The translations under genes and the position numbers were made by a program. Below the pieces are notes generated by a model. The model was not told where the DNA came from. It saw only the letters and a list, made by a program, of their open reading frames with translations, and searched no databases. Below are positions 22,395 to 34,120 of a stretch of 64,000 nucleotides of DNA, piece after piece. The stretch comes from Colocasia esculenta (Eukaryota > Streptophyta > Magnoliopsida > Alismatales > Araceae). The stretch is from positions 86,305,968-86,369,967 of the forward strand of contig CM024761.1 of assembly GCA_014218235.1 (NCBI GenBank), written 5' to 3'. How positions within the stretch are numbered: the stretch's first letter is position 1; the number at the start of each line of letters is the position of its first letter.

Positions 22395-23657
22395 TGTTGG
22401 GTTCTTATGTGTGATGTTGGTTCTTACATGTTTTCGATGATGAACAATATTAATTGATGTTGAATGAATGATTGAAACATGATGACAGTGACAAAGTCAA
22501 GCAAGTGAGAATTATCAAAGAACATGCTTCTATCTTTACATTCATTATATCTTACTTAGAATGTTTTTCAATGTGGGTGTGAATGTAAGCAAGACATGCA
22601 GTAAGTTCAAGATCAAAAGCCAAAGAAAAAGACATAAAGCAAGCACCTGTCGATAGCCCTGAAGGTACCTGTCGACAGCCAAGCACAGGGAAGACAAATA
22701 ACCTTCAGGAAAATTGTGCCTATCGATAGCCACACACAGGAAAGTCTTTTCCCGGAAGATCAGTGTTCAGGAAATTAGAAATCTGTCAGCACCTGTCGAC
22801 AGACACATTTCTGGTTGTCCACAGACGAAGGGAAAACTCCATTACGAGATTTGGATATGTTCTGCATTTGGGTGTTTCCTTTTATCACGTTTCTCCAAAA
22901 TTGGACACCCATATATATAGAACATATGGAGTTATTTTCGTAGAAAGAAGCCACCATACCAAAACCCTAAGCAAAACCCAAGAGAGAAAGCTTCTCCCTA
23001 CTGCTCTGCTTCAACCCTCCATCCAGAGCGAAGAAGATCCATCTTTCGAGCGGAGTTGAAGTTGGTTCATCTGTGGTTCAAGCTTCTACGTCATCTGAGG
23101 ATCATTAAAGTGAAGCTTGGAGTTCTTCTGGACGACCAGTGGCAAGAGTTCTTCAACTGGATTTGTTCTTTCATCTCAGAACTCTTGTCCTTTCATATTT
23201 CTCATATATCCATGTGTGTGGTTGTGATTCAAGCTTCCCTTGTGCTTGATTCACGTGTGGCTAGTTGTTCTGATTGAGTTTGCATCAGACAACTTGAGTG
23301 TGTGTGTTGTAAGAGTCGAACTCGCTTATAAGCAATGTTTCTACGTGTGTGTGTGGATGGTAGACATAGGATACACAAGTTGTGTACTCCGAACCACCTT
23401 AAATCATCGTGTATGTGGTTTGAACGTTTTACGGTAGATGTTTGGTAGGCACATTGGTTTCTCACACGTTAGATAAGTTGTTTACTGTTCTACTCTTAAT
23501 CAACACGTACATCATGGACCGAATTCAAATCAAATCTGTTTGAGATCTTGATAAGTCTGTGATTCCATCGAAAAGAAGGTCATAGTGGTTTAATTGAAAG
23601 TAATCTATTCAACCCCCCTTCTAGATTATCATAATAGATAATTCCGCACATCTTACA
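22395..23657 (+). repeat. copia-1 3' LTR (1263 bp)
   Basis: Starts TGTTGGGTTCTTATG after the polypurine tract and ends CATCTTACA where G1 LTR sequence resumes. It carries GTCGAC-type pairs at 22649/22671, a single relic at 22722 and 22795/22817 (73-bp pitch), then a TATATATAG box at 22912 and AAAACCCTAA about 50 bp on. The right end shows TTCAACCCCCCTTCTAG, typical of copia U5 ends. There is no second copy to compare because the left end is lost. Confidence 0.88.
22912..22919 (+). promoter_or_regulatory. TATA box of copia-1 LTR
   Basis: ATATATATAG following GGACACCC, about 95 bp downstream of the last GTCGAC-type motif. A start site would be expected near 22945. Confidence 0.65.
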
Positions 23658-24686
23658 TATATGGTGTATATTGGTTATTGGATGTTCTGTGTTTCTGTCG
23701 AAATCCCTATTAACGTCAACATCCATTGACGTTAAGGGCTGTTTGATGGCATCCAGTGTGCCGTTGACTTCAGGTTGACATCTAGATCGATGGATGCTGA
23801 TTTCTTGTTAACGGCAACAATGTGGCCGTTTATTTCCCAGTTGTGTTGCGATTCCAGATTTGAAAACGGCTATGTTTTCTCTGGTTCTTGTTTAGGAAAC
23901 TACACTCCAACGTAGGAAACCTAATGTAACACGTACCCCGACCCATTAGCCCTATAAAATACCTAGTTTAGGCGAGATTAGGTCCTTTTGGCTCATGAGA
24001 AAATCCTAGGGTTTTCTTGTGCGAAACCAAAACTTTTGCAAGCTTGATCCGGCGTGTGTGGGCTTCTTCTGGCGATCTACATCGACTGGGATGTGCTCCT
24101 TGGATTGGTGAATCTTCCCCTAATCTTGAGATTGATCTACTTCCATAAAAGACCAGATCTGGGAGGAGTTTTCTGTATCTTCTTGGCTTGGCCGAGGAGA
24201 GCTTCTACGACTAATTAATCCCTTTAGAGAATTATTCACAAGAAAGTAATCAAGGGGTCTCATCCCTATACATGTACCCTAGGTCCTAGAAAAATTTCAG
24301 ATTTTTACTCGTGTTCTGGAACCCCCAATTCTCACTATTTTTGGAGTTCGGTCTGCACTTTTGCAGACAGGAGATTGACGGCAAGCTTGTTGCCGCCAAG
24401 ATATTGAGTTGGCGGCAACATCATGTGCCATTAACCCACCCTGACGGCAAGGACCTTGCCGCCAAGTTCTTTTGTTCTTCACAGAATTATGTTGAGCGTG
24501 TCTATATTAGGATTTCATATTTCTGAATGACTATGCGTGTTGTAAAATTTATGGTTAATCAGGTATGGTCAGTAGTTCATATCATGAGGCTCAGTCGAAA
24601 TTCTGTGCATGATTGTAATTAATATAATTTCTGTTGTGGTAAATTAAGCATGTTGTGATTGTGTTAAATTTTGGAAAATTAGTTTG
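23658..24686 (+). repeat. G1 5' LTR, piece 1 of 3
   Basis: Corresponds to 55865-56892 of the 3' LTR at roughly nine in ten bases by eye. Starts at TATATGG, against the end of copia-1. Holds a perfect hairpin (TTAACGTCAA-N6-TTGACGTTAA at 23710-23735), a TATA box, and a cluster of ACGGCAA/TTGCCGCC inverted motifs (24377-24464). Ends at the G2 target site GTTTG. Confidence 0.92.
23953..23960 (+). promoter_or_regulatory. TATA box of G1 LTR
   Basis: TATAAAAT in GCCCTATAAAATACC; the 3' LTR copy reads TATAAAA at 56161. CTAGGGTTTT, a reversed telobox, lies about 50 bp downstream in both LTRs. Confidence 0.75.
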
Positions 24687-24872
24687 TGTAACATCCCGGG
24701 TTTTGGCTTCCTTGGTGTTGTTCTTGGGATCGCAACGGTTCGGGCAGTCGCATTCTGAACGTGACGAGCTCTGTGTCGCCTTCTAGTTCAGAAGGTGACG
24801 GCCATTGTGTCGCGTTCCCATTGCCTGTTGGTTTGTGTGCCACGTGTCCGCATCGTAGGTGTGAAGGCGACG
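24687..24872 (+). repeat. G2 5' LTR, piece 1
   Basis: First 186 bp, matching the start of the 3' LTR at 42573. Ends in the G3 target duplication CGACG (24868-24872). Confidence 0.92.
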
Positions 24873-27871
24873 TGTCATGCCCCGATGCAGAATATCGAAA
24901 CGCGAGGCAGTTGTAAGTAAACGGGTATAGAGCAAGTACTAGACATTAAACCTTTGCACAATGAATAATACTAAAGAAAATCTTTCTCATTAATAATTTT
25001 CAATGTCTAGTTACAACCACTAATATCATAGCCAATCTATAAGGCCCGATTACATTGAAACATTGCAAAAGACTAAACTTCAAACTTAACTACTACAACG
25101 CAAAACATAGTAATAGGACGCTAGGGTACTCATGACATCACTCCAGGTCGTTCCCATCCTCTTGAGTGTATGGTTCATCCTCGGTCTCACCTAAGAACAC
25201 AACGACAAATAACGCAAGGTGAGTGAACAATGCCCAGTAGGACTTAAATCTCAATAGTCAAGCAAGCTTTAAATAGTTAATGCATTAAAGGCAGAGTAAC
25301 TAATGATAGAGCGACAGAGTCAAGTAAAGTGAAAGATAACATGTTAGCACATGAGCAAAATAGCACAAGTTTCAAGATATAGCACGAGAGTCGAGTATAG
25401 CACGAAATAGCAAGATAGCCATAGCACAAATAACACAAAATATAGCAATAGCACAACGAGTATAACATAGCACTTTGTTGTCAACAGACAACGAGAGAAT
25501 ATAGCACTTTTGATTGTCATTAGATTAATCTAGATAGTATGGCACTTGGATGTAATGCCGACATCCTGATCATTTAACTCCCATGGGCAAATGGCACTTT
25601 TGGGCGCTCTCCCCAGGACAGATCGGGCCCCATTGTGCTGGTATTGGTTATATTGTTTATCTTTAGACAACCAATCAATGGCCAATATAAAGTACCAAGA
25701 AATAGATGAGAGCACTAGATGAATAGATGAGATAGCGGAGTGAATGTGAATGGATGAGCTAGTAGAGTATAGACGAGAGCTAGTGGACATTGCACGCAAC
25801 ACGTCGAGTAAACATGCGATAGTAACCGTTGCACAACTCGCGCACCTGGTGTTGGCAGTCAGGTGGAACTCACTACCCTTCCACTGGCCATGTTAAGCAC
25901 AGGTCCAAAGGTCCGGTGTGATTCAAGATAAGAGCCAACTTCTAATAGCCGTTTGGATCATATCGATCCCTAAAGGGGTAATCGGTGTTAGGGTACAACC
26001 GGCTCATCAACCATGTGGGAATCCATGGACAGAGGAGACTTACGGAAACCTTGAACGAAGACTCACTAGTCCGTCAGAAGGAATATTCGATGGAGAGTTT
26101 GTCCAAGTCAAGAAAGTGTGTATAAAGAAACAAGTGCTCGACGTTCTAGAGGAGTTCTAAAACAGTGGAGCGTCAAGATCGGTGTTCCAAAACATCGCAC
26201 GAAAACGTAACAAGTTCCTTTAAAATAGGGCAATTTAATTACCTAAATTATCAATATATTATGTATCATCTTCGTGTCAATTAAGCCATATATGGATGGT
26301 TTCAAAGTGTGTGCATGTGTCGTGAAATCATGGATGGAAATTACTCATGTGTGTGTATTTTAAATCACACATAAATGTTCAATTTATATTAAGTGAGATT
26401 ACTGCGGTTATAACTGAAATAAAGGGTATAAGCATAATAGACAATTAGAGCATTGTAAATCAGGGGTTTTCTGTAAAAAATCCTTTGATCGTGACAGACA
26501 CTTGTAAGTATCACGACGGGGTCAGATCAGAATGTGACAGTGCCTTGTAAGGATCGCGACAGGCTTGTCTGATTAGGGAGGCAGTTCGCGACGGGTTCAT
26601 ATGAAGAAGGCAGCAGGGCTGTCAGACCCGTGGGTCAGGTCGCGACGGCAGTCCTGTCATGTTCAGATCGCGACAGAAGTTCTTATCGTGCTCTATCTGA
26701 GAACGCGACCTATCGGGCTGTCGCATTGTCAGGTCCTTGGCCTGAGTCCGACAGAGAAGGGATAGTGCTTTGGATTGCGGACCAGACTTTCCTTGTTTTG
26801 ACACAGTGTTGTTCACAAAAAAAGAACAAATTGTACAACACATGAAAAATCACAAAACTAGTTTTAATTGGATCCAGAGATGCATGGGTACTTCCAGTAA
26901 ATCAGAATTGGAAAGCAACGAAGGTTTCCACATGGTTTAATAAGGAGTATTCATGATGAACATAGAACTATGTACAGTTGGGATCAACGAATTAATTCGC
27001 ATGATAGGGTGGACGGAAATTAGGGCTTTCAGGGGCAAATGAAACCTAATATCCATCAGAATCATCAATAAAAATTTCGTGGCATGAGATTAATTGTAGA
27101 AGGAGAACAAGATTTAATAAGGGGCTTCGGGGTCAAGATAAGTGCAGAACTTCGAAAATCAAAAAGTAAATATTGACTTGATGGTAAATCATGAAACTTG
27201 AGGGTATTGTTCCTGATGATTGGGACAACCTACAAACAAAATTTTAGGATTTTTGCTCGTGAGAATACCTACCTTTGATCATTTTCCTCTTCTAGGGTTA
27301 GACTTGAAGAAGTCGAGTTGAGGGCTTGAGAACTCCTTTCTCCCACGAGATCTCCACCTCCTTGGCTCTTTCCCTCGACCAGGAATCCCTTGGCATGAGC
27401 TAGGGCCGGCCTTGGGGTGAATAAGAGAGTATTTAAGCTCTTACCCTTTCAATTTCCTAATAGGACTCAAATTCCAATTAATTTCGAGATTTCCTATTCT
27501 CTACCTTCCTTCTAAGCATTCCCCATCCTAATTGAGTTGAGAAGAGAGCCAAATTCGTGGCCAATCAATTATGGTAGGTTTAGGATTCCAAATCTAACTC
27601 TATTTGCTTATTTAATATATTAAATACCCTTTTTCTAATTAGGTAATAATTAAGTTGCGAATTTAGGGTATTTTCCCATTATTCTCTTTTTAAAAATTCC
27701 CATTTTGGCCCACTAAATTCTATTGGGTCAATTTAATAAACCCCAATACTTCTTTTCATTTAATGGTTTTATTTAATTCTCTTTCCATTAATTTCCTATG
27801 TAATTTATTTTCTTTTATTTGATTTAATATTATGTAAATTTTTATTTTGTTCAAAAGTTTAGGTCGCTACA
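24873..27871 (-). repeat. G3 3' LTR (2999 bp)
   Basis: Plus-strand edges TGTCATGCCCC and GTCGCTACA. Contains the CGCGAC array (26490-26646) and a minus-strand TTAAATAC TATA-like box near 27431. The minus-strand start TGTAGCGACC follows the polypurine tract. It contains no gene; small frames are chance. Confidence 0.93.
26490..26646. repeat. CGCGAC array in G3 3' LTR
   Basis: CGCGAC or one- to two-step relics at 26490, 26512, 26533, 26555, 26587, 26609, 26641. Spacing 22-21-22-32-22-32, identical to the other LTR. Several sites have become CGTGAC, CACGAC or TGTGAC. Confidence 0.9.
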
Positions 27872-27888
27872 TCCTCCCCCTCTTAAAA
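27872..27888 (-). promoter_or_regulatory. polypurine tract of G3
   Basis: Minus-strand TTTTAAGAGGGGGAGGA immediately before the LTR start TGTAGCGACC. It fixes the orientation of G3. Confidence 0.9.
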
Positions 27889-27924
27889 AGAATTTGGTCC
27901 CCAAATTCATATGATCATAAGGGA

Positions 27925-29520
27925 GGAAATGTCTTACCGAAAAGATCGTAGTTACGTATGATGATTCCTTCCAGTTCCCATGTGGCTTCTTCCACTCAGC
28001 GGTTATTCCATAAGACCTTCACCACGTGGATGGGACGGTTCCTGAGTTGTTGTACCTTCCGTTCCAGTATCTTGATTGGCTATTCTTCGTATGTTACATC
28101 CTTGTTCAGCACCAACTTCTCGTGGTGGATGACGTGTGTAGGGTCATAGACATATTTCCTAAGCATGGAAACATGGAACACATTGTGTACACATGCCAGG
28201 TCTGGTGGTAAAGCCAGTCAGTATGCAACCTGACCAATCCTTTCGAGTACTTCAAAAGGACCAATGAATCTAGGGCTGAGCTTTCCCTTTACACCGAATC
28301 TCTGAATGCCACGAGTAGGTGACACTTTTAGAAATACATGCTCACCCACTTGAAATTCCAGATCTCGCCTTCTTTTGTCGGCGTAGCTCTTCTGTCTGGA
28401 TTGAGCAATCTTGAGCCGGTCTCTGATTACCTGAATGTCTCTTGTGGTATTTTGTAACATCTATGGTCCTAGCCATTGTTCTCCAACCTCATTCCAGCAT
28501 GTAGGTGATCTACAGTTCCTTCCGTAGAGTGCTTCGAACGGTGCCATCTTAATGCTTGCCTGATAACTGTTGTTATAGGCGAACTTAATTAGACGTAGGT
28601 GCTCGTTCCAATAACCTTGGAAATCTATAGTGCAGGCTCTCAACATGTCTTCAACTATTTGGTTAGTTCTTTCAGTTTGCCCATCGGTTTGTGGATGGAA
28701 CGCAGTACTAAAGTTGAGTAAACGCGGTACTAAAGTTGAGTTTAGTACCAAGTGCACCTTGTAGTCCTTTCCAAAAATGAGATGTAAATCTCGGATCTCG
28801 ATCTGAGACTATGGATGATGAGACTCCATGCAGTCCTACAACCTCCTTTACATATAAGGCAGCTAGTACTTCTACTGACCACTTACTCTTTATAGCAAGG
28901 AAGTGAGCGGATTTGGTTAGCCGGTCAACAATGACCCATATGACATCGAGTCCACCACGAGTCTTGGGTAAGCCCATGATGAAGTCTATGCCAATGCTTT
29001 CCCACTTCCATTCCGGGATGTCAAGTGGTCTGAGTACACCAGCAGGGCGCATGTGTTACGCTTTTACTTGTTCGCAAGTAAGGCAGTGTGGGGCATGTTC
29101 AGCTACTTCTCTCTTCATGTTCAGCCACCAAAATGTTCTTTTCATCTCTTGATACATTTTGGTACCTCCAGGATGAATAGTGTACTTTGTCTTATGAGCT
29201 TCTTCCATTAGCTTCCTCTTCAGTTCTTCATTGTCGGGGACGCATGTCCTCCCTTGAAATACTAGCCTTCCATCCTCAGTCATGGCAAAGTCTGACTTTT
29301 CGGCTAGCGTTTCCTTGATGCGAAAGAATGGGTCATTATCTTGTTGGGCTTTGATATCTTCCAGCAAGTCGGATTGAATCTTGATATTGGCAACCAAGAC
29401 TCGATCATCCCTATGTTCAATAATTAAGTCTAACCTTATGAATTGTTCTAGTAGTTGCATGTCGCCAAGGACTAGACTTGAAACAGATGCCATCGGCTTT
29501 CTACTAAGAGCATCAGCCAC
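27925..29520 (-). pseudogene. pol: G3 integrase with chromodomain-like C-terminus
   Basis: The RNase H end 'NTVADALSRKPMASV' leads into the integrase zinc module ('HPGGTKMYQEMKRTFWW', 'HCLTCEQVKA'), stop, then core acids in 'GIDFIMGLPKT', 'IVSDRDPRFTSHFWKGLQ' and 'DGQTERTNQIVEDML'. A short duplication near 28706-28740 (repeat of CGGTACTAAAGTTGAGT) shifts the frame. Next come 'VGEHVFLKVSPTRGIQRFG' and 'KLSPRFIGPFEVLERIG', the GPY/F module, then a stop and 'FHVSMLRKYVYDP', 'EQ-stop-PIKILERKVQQLR' and 'EEATWELEG', which resembles the chromodomain tail of chromoviruses and targets integration to marked chromatin. Ends near 27925. Confidence 0.87.
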
Positions 29521-29559
29521 GGTGTTTCCCTTGCCTGGATGGTATTAAAGGTTGAAGTC

Positions 29560-30940
29560 GTAATCTTTGAGGTATTCTAGCCATCTTCTCTGTCTCATGT
29601 TGAGTTCCATCTGGGAGAATAAATACTTCAAACTTTTATGGTCTCAGTGGACAGTGAATTTCTCTCCATATAGATAGTGTCTGCAGATCTTCAAGGCAAA
29701 GATCACAACGGCCAGCTCGAGATCATGTACAGGGTAGTTGACTTCATGTGTCTTCAGTTGTCTTGAAGAATAGGCAATGACCTTCTTCTTTTGCATTAGT
29801 ACACAACCTAGCCCAATCCCTGAGGCATCGGTGTAGATAGAGAAACCTTCTCCTTTATTGGCAGAGCGAGAACAGGTGCTGAGGTCAGGCAATCTTTAAG
29901 AGTTTGGAAACTCTTCTCACACTCTTTACTCCAGGAGTAGAGATTCTCCTTTCGTGTCAGATGCGTGAGAGGAACGGCAATCTTGGAGAAGTCCTTGAGG
30001 AACCGCCTATAGGAGCCAGCCAGTCCCAAGAAACTTTTGATTTCCGTGACATTGGTTGGTCTCTCCCAATTTAGTACAACTTCGACTTTGGAGGGATCAA
30101 CGGAGATGTCGTCCTTAGAGATGACATGGCCCAAGAAGGATACTTCTTCGAGCCAGAATTCACACTTTCTAAGCTTTGCATATAGCTGGTTGTCTTGCAG
30201 GACTTGCAGTGCGATCTTCAGGTGTTCTTCATGCTCTTCCTTGGTCTTGGAGTATATGTGGATATCGTCGCTGAAGACGACCACGAACTTGTCAAGTTAT
30301 GGCCGATATATGCTATTCATGAGTTGTATAAAGGCTGCAGGAGCATTGGTTAGACCAAAAGGCATAACGACAAATTCATAATGTCCGTACCTGCTCCTGA
30401 AAGCCGTTTTCAAGATATCGTCATCCTTGATCCTCATTTGATGATAACCAGATCAAAGATCGATCTTGGAGAAATATTGAGCTCTGGATATTTGGTCGAA
30501 TAGTTCATCGACCTTGGGCAATGGGTATTTATTCTTGATGGTCAACTGATTGAGTTGACGATAGTAATGCACAGCCTCATCGATCCATCTTTCTTCTTGA
30601 CAAATAGCATGGGTGCTCCCCATGGGGAAGTACTTGGTCTGATGAACCCTTTCTCCAGCAGCTCCATCAGTTGCGCCTTCAATTCCTTTAGCTCGGTAGG
30701 CGACATCCGATAAGGTTGACATGATACCAGGGCAGCTCTAGGGATCAACTCGATGGCGAAGTTGACATCACGTTCCAGAAGAATCCCTGGTAGATCTTCA
30801 GGAAACACATCGGGGTAATCTTGAACTATATGAATGTCTTCTATCTTAGAACCCTTCTTTTCAACAACTACGGCTGCTAGGAAAGCAATGCAGCCTTTCC
30901 TTATCATGTTGTGGGCTTTTATGGCAGAGATTAGAGACAT
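29560..30940 (-). pseudogene. pol: G3 reverse transcriptase and RNase H
   Basis: Opens with 'IVQDYPDVFPEDLPG' and 'SPWGAPMLFVKKKDGSMRLCI'. A frameshift near 30550 leads to 'NKYPLPKVDELFDQI'; 'HYEFVVMPFGLTNAPAAF' is present. The catalytic box reads 'VVFSDDIHIYS', so FIDD has become FSDD; both Asp remain. The connection domain ends 'FLGLAGSYRRFLKDFSKIA'. RNase H has 'FSIYTDASGIGLGCVLM', 'YSSRQLKTHEVNYPVHDLEL' and 'DHKSLKYLFSQMELN', broken by a shift near 29850 and stops near 29644 and 29580. Confidence 0.9.
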
Positions 30941-31330
30941 CTATGTCTTATGTCTAATCCCTGAGAATGCCAATTTAGGAAAGTCACTAAAGGTAACCTT
31001 CCCTTCCTTACAGTTGACACTTGCCCCATAAGTGGACAACCAGTCGGCTCCCAAAATTACATCGTATCCTTCCATAGGCATACACACTAGGTCGGCTTTT
31101 AGGTTATGGTCTCCTATCATTACATCTGCAGATGGAAAGTATTTATTCAAATTCTCCTTTTCCCCTAGTGGCGTTGTGACAGAGAACTCACAACCCATGG
31201 ATATAGGTTTAGTATTCACAGTATCAGCAAAGTTTTGAGATATAAATGAATGAGTGGCTCCAGTATCAAACAAAATAAATGCTGATAATGAGAAAACTTG
31301 AAGGGTACCTTCTACCACGCCACATTCCAT
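30941..31330 (-). pseudogene. pol: G3 aspartic protease
   Basis: Active site 'FDTGATHSFISQNFA' at about 31267, followed by 'MEGYDVILGADWLSTYGASV', the ILGMDWL-like block of Tekay/Del proteases. It stops just before the RT leader 'MSLISAIKAHNMIRKGC', whose usual link to the protease would be uninterrupted. The active-site residues are intact. Confidence 0.88.
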
Positions 31331-31366
31331 AGCAGGTTCCTCATCATGCAGGGCTTGCAGTCAGCC

Positions 31367-32299
31367 CTATTTCTTAGGAGAATTAGGGTGCCTCTCATTC
31401 TCTTTTATTAGCGGGCACTCGGGAATGCGGTGCTCGTGACTTCCGCAGCGTAGACATGTGGCGACCTTCCTCCAGCATTCATCAGCCATGTGACTCAGCT
31501 TGTCGCAGTGTTTACAGTTGCTTTTTGTTGGAGTGTATGAGACTATCACCTTGGGTTTCCTTTCTTGGCTAGGACCCTCTGTGGGGTTGAGGGGACGCTT
31601 CTTGCCACTGTTTCGGCTAGTAGATGATTGACCCGAGGTCAATTCCTTCTTCATAAACATCCCTTTGATACGGTCGGTGAAGTCTGTAGCATCTTCCAGC
31701 AGCTGAGCTTTCTTTACCATCTCTCCATAGGTTTGGATGTCGAGAGGTGCTAGTTGGGTAATGTATTGTGGCTTAAGGCCATTGAGAAAGCGCTTAGCCT
31801 TCATTCTTTCAGTGTTCACCAGATGTGCAACATAGTGCGCCAGTCTTGAGAACTGGGCTTCATACTCGGCCATAGTCAGGTTCCTCTATTTAAGAGCAGC
31901 AAATTCCGCAGCCTTCCTTTCTTGGACATGCTCGGAGAAGTACTTGGAGTTGAAAGCTTCTTTAAACTCATTCTAGATGAATTGCCTGGTCTCTCTAGTA
32001 GCTTCCACTGACTCCCACCAAGCGCAGGCGTCCTTCTCTAGTTGGAAAGTAGCTACTAGCAGCTTATCCCCTGCTACACATTGCATAACATGGAAAATTC
32101 TTTCAATTCCCTTCAGCCAGTGCTCGGTTTTATCCGGATCCGTGGATCCACTGAACCTTGGTGGGTTCAGACTTCTAAATTATCGATGCCGGTCGCCTGC
32201 ACCACGATTGCCACCTCCTTGGGTAGCTTGCACAATGGCGCACATCAGTTCTTGGATGGTTTGTTGCATGCCCCTCATTTGAGCACGTTCGGCAGTCAT
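31367..32299 (-). pseudogene. gag: G3 Gag
   Basis: Likely start ATG at 32299-32297 ('MTAERAQMRGMQQTIQEL'). Core: 'FRSLNPPRFSGSTDPDKTEH', 'GDKLLVATFQLEKDACAWWE', 'FNSKYFSEHVQERKAAEF', 'YEAQFSRLAHYVAHLV'. Stops near 32180, 31975 and 31888. Two zinc-knuckle-like motifs end the protein: 'CKHCDKLSHMADEC' and 'CLRCGSHEHRIPEC' (both C-x2-C-x4-H-x4-C), which bind the element RNA. Basic Ser/Lys/Pro linker between. Confidence 0.87.
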
Positions 32300-32483
32300 C
32301 TTGATTGCTTAGTTCCTACAAAATAACTTATTGTCATGCTATCGATGTGGAATTTAATTCGTGCATGTGTGAGTTCATTTTAGCTAGTTACCCTTGGCTC
32401 TAACCACAACTCACATAGGTAGGGTAATTGACTATAGTCGAGGCAGGTTAATGTAGATCATCCTATACTTAAGAATAACCTAG

Positions 32484-32495
32484 GCTCTGATACCC
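32484..32495 (-). promoter_or_regulatory. primer-binding site of G3
   Basis: Minus-strand GGGTATCAGAGC, 11 of 12 matches to the initiator tRNA-Met complement TGGTATCAGAGC, 6 bp after the 5' LTR end TGACA. Primes minus-strand DNA synthesis. Confidence 0.85.
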
Positions 32496-34120
32496 CAAAA
32501 CTGTCACGCCCCGACACAAAATATCGGAACGCGAGGCGGTTGCAAGTAAAGGGGTACAGAGCAAGTACTAGACATCAAACCATTGCACAATGGATAATAC
32601 TAAAGCAAATCATTCTCATTAATAATTTCCAATGTTTAGTTACAAACAATAATATCAGAGCCAATCTATAGGGCCCGATTACATTGAATCATAGCAAAAG
32701 ACTAAACTTCAAACTTAACTACTACAATGCAAAACATAGTAATAGGATGCTAGGGTACTCATGACATCACTCCAGGTCGTTCCCATCCTCTTGAGTGTAT
32801 GGTTCATCCTCGGTCTCACCTGAGAACACAACGACAAATAATTCAGGGTGAGCGAACAATGCCCTGTAGGACTTAAATCTTAATAGTCAAGTAGGCTTTA
32901 AATAGTTAATGCATTAAAGGCAGAGTAACTAATGATAGAGCGACAGAGTCAAGTAAAGTGAAAGATAACATGATAGCACGTGAGCGAAATAGCATAGGTT
33001 TCCAGATATAGCACGAGAGTCGAGTATAGCACAAAATAGCAAGATGGCCATAGCACAAATAACACAAAATATAGCAATAGCACAACGAGTATAGCATAGC
33101 ACTTTGTTGTCAACAGACAATGAGATAATATAGCACTTTTGATTGTCATTAGATTAATCTAGATAGTATGGCACTTGGATGTAATGCCGACATCTTGATC
33201 ATTTAACTCCCATGGGAAAATGACACTTTCGGGCGCTCTCCCTAGGACCAGATCGGGCCCCATTGCGCTGGCATTGGTTATATTGTTTATCCTTAGAGAA
33301 CCAGTCAATGGCCAATATAGAGTACCCAGAAATAGATGAGAGCACTAGATGAATAGACAAGATAGCGGAGTGAATGTGAATTAATGAGCGAGTAGAGTAT
33401 AGACGAGATCTAGTGGACATTGCACGTAACACGTCGAGTAAACAGGCGATAGTAACAGTTGCCAACACGTGCACCTAGTGTTGGCAGTTAGGTGGAACTC
33501 ACTACCCTTCCACTGGCAATTTTAACCACAGGTCCAAAGGTCCGATGTGATTCAAGATAAGAGTGAACTTCTAATAGCCGTTTGGATCATATCAATCCCT
33601 AAAGGGGTAATAGGTGTTAGGGTACAACCGGCTCGTCGACCGTGTGGAAATCCATGGACAGAGGAGACTTACGGAAACCTTGAACGAAGACTCACTAGTC
33701 CGACAGAAGGAATATTCGACGGAGAGTTCGTCCAAGTCAGGAAAGTGTGTATATAGAAACAAGTGCTCGACATTCAAGAGGAGTTCTAAAACAGTGGAGC
33801 GTCAAGATCGGTGTTCCAAAACATCGCACGAAAACGTAATAAGTTCCTTTAAAATAGGGCAATTTAATTACCTAAATTATCAGATATATTATGTATCATG
33901 TTCGTGTCAATTAAGCCATATATGGATGGTTTCAAAGTGTGTGCATGTGTCATGAAATCATGGATGAAAATTAGTCATGTGTATGTATTTTAAATAACAC
34001 ATAAATGTTCAATTTATGTTAAGTTAGATTACTGCGGTTATAATTGAAATCAAAGGGTATAAGCACAATAGGCAATTAGAGCTTTGCAAATCAGGGGTTT
34101 TCTACGAAAAATCCTGTGAT

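Larger units (their letters stand above)
15450..23657 (+). mobile_element. 5'-truncated Ty1/copia element, SIRE/Maximus type (copia-1)
   Basis: Retains the end of the gag-protease junction, protease, integrase, RT, RNase H, a long post-pol region with an extra ORF, polypurine tract and 3' LTR. There is no 5' LTR, primer site or gag core. The 3' LTR ends at 23657 (TCTTACA) and abuts the G1 5' LTR at TATAT, so this copy was once inserted in G1; the lost left half took G1's first 166 bp with it. The copia order (integrase before RT) and a long extra ORF between pol and the 3' LTR place it with SIRE-like elements. Confidence 0.85.
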
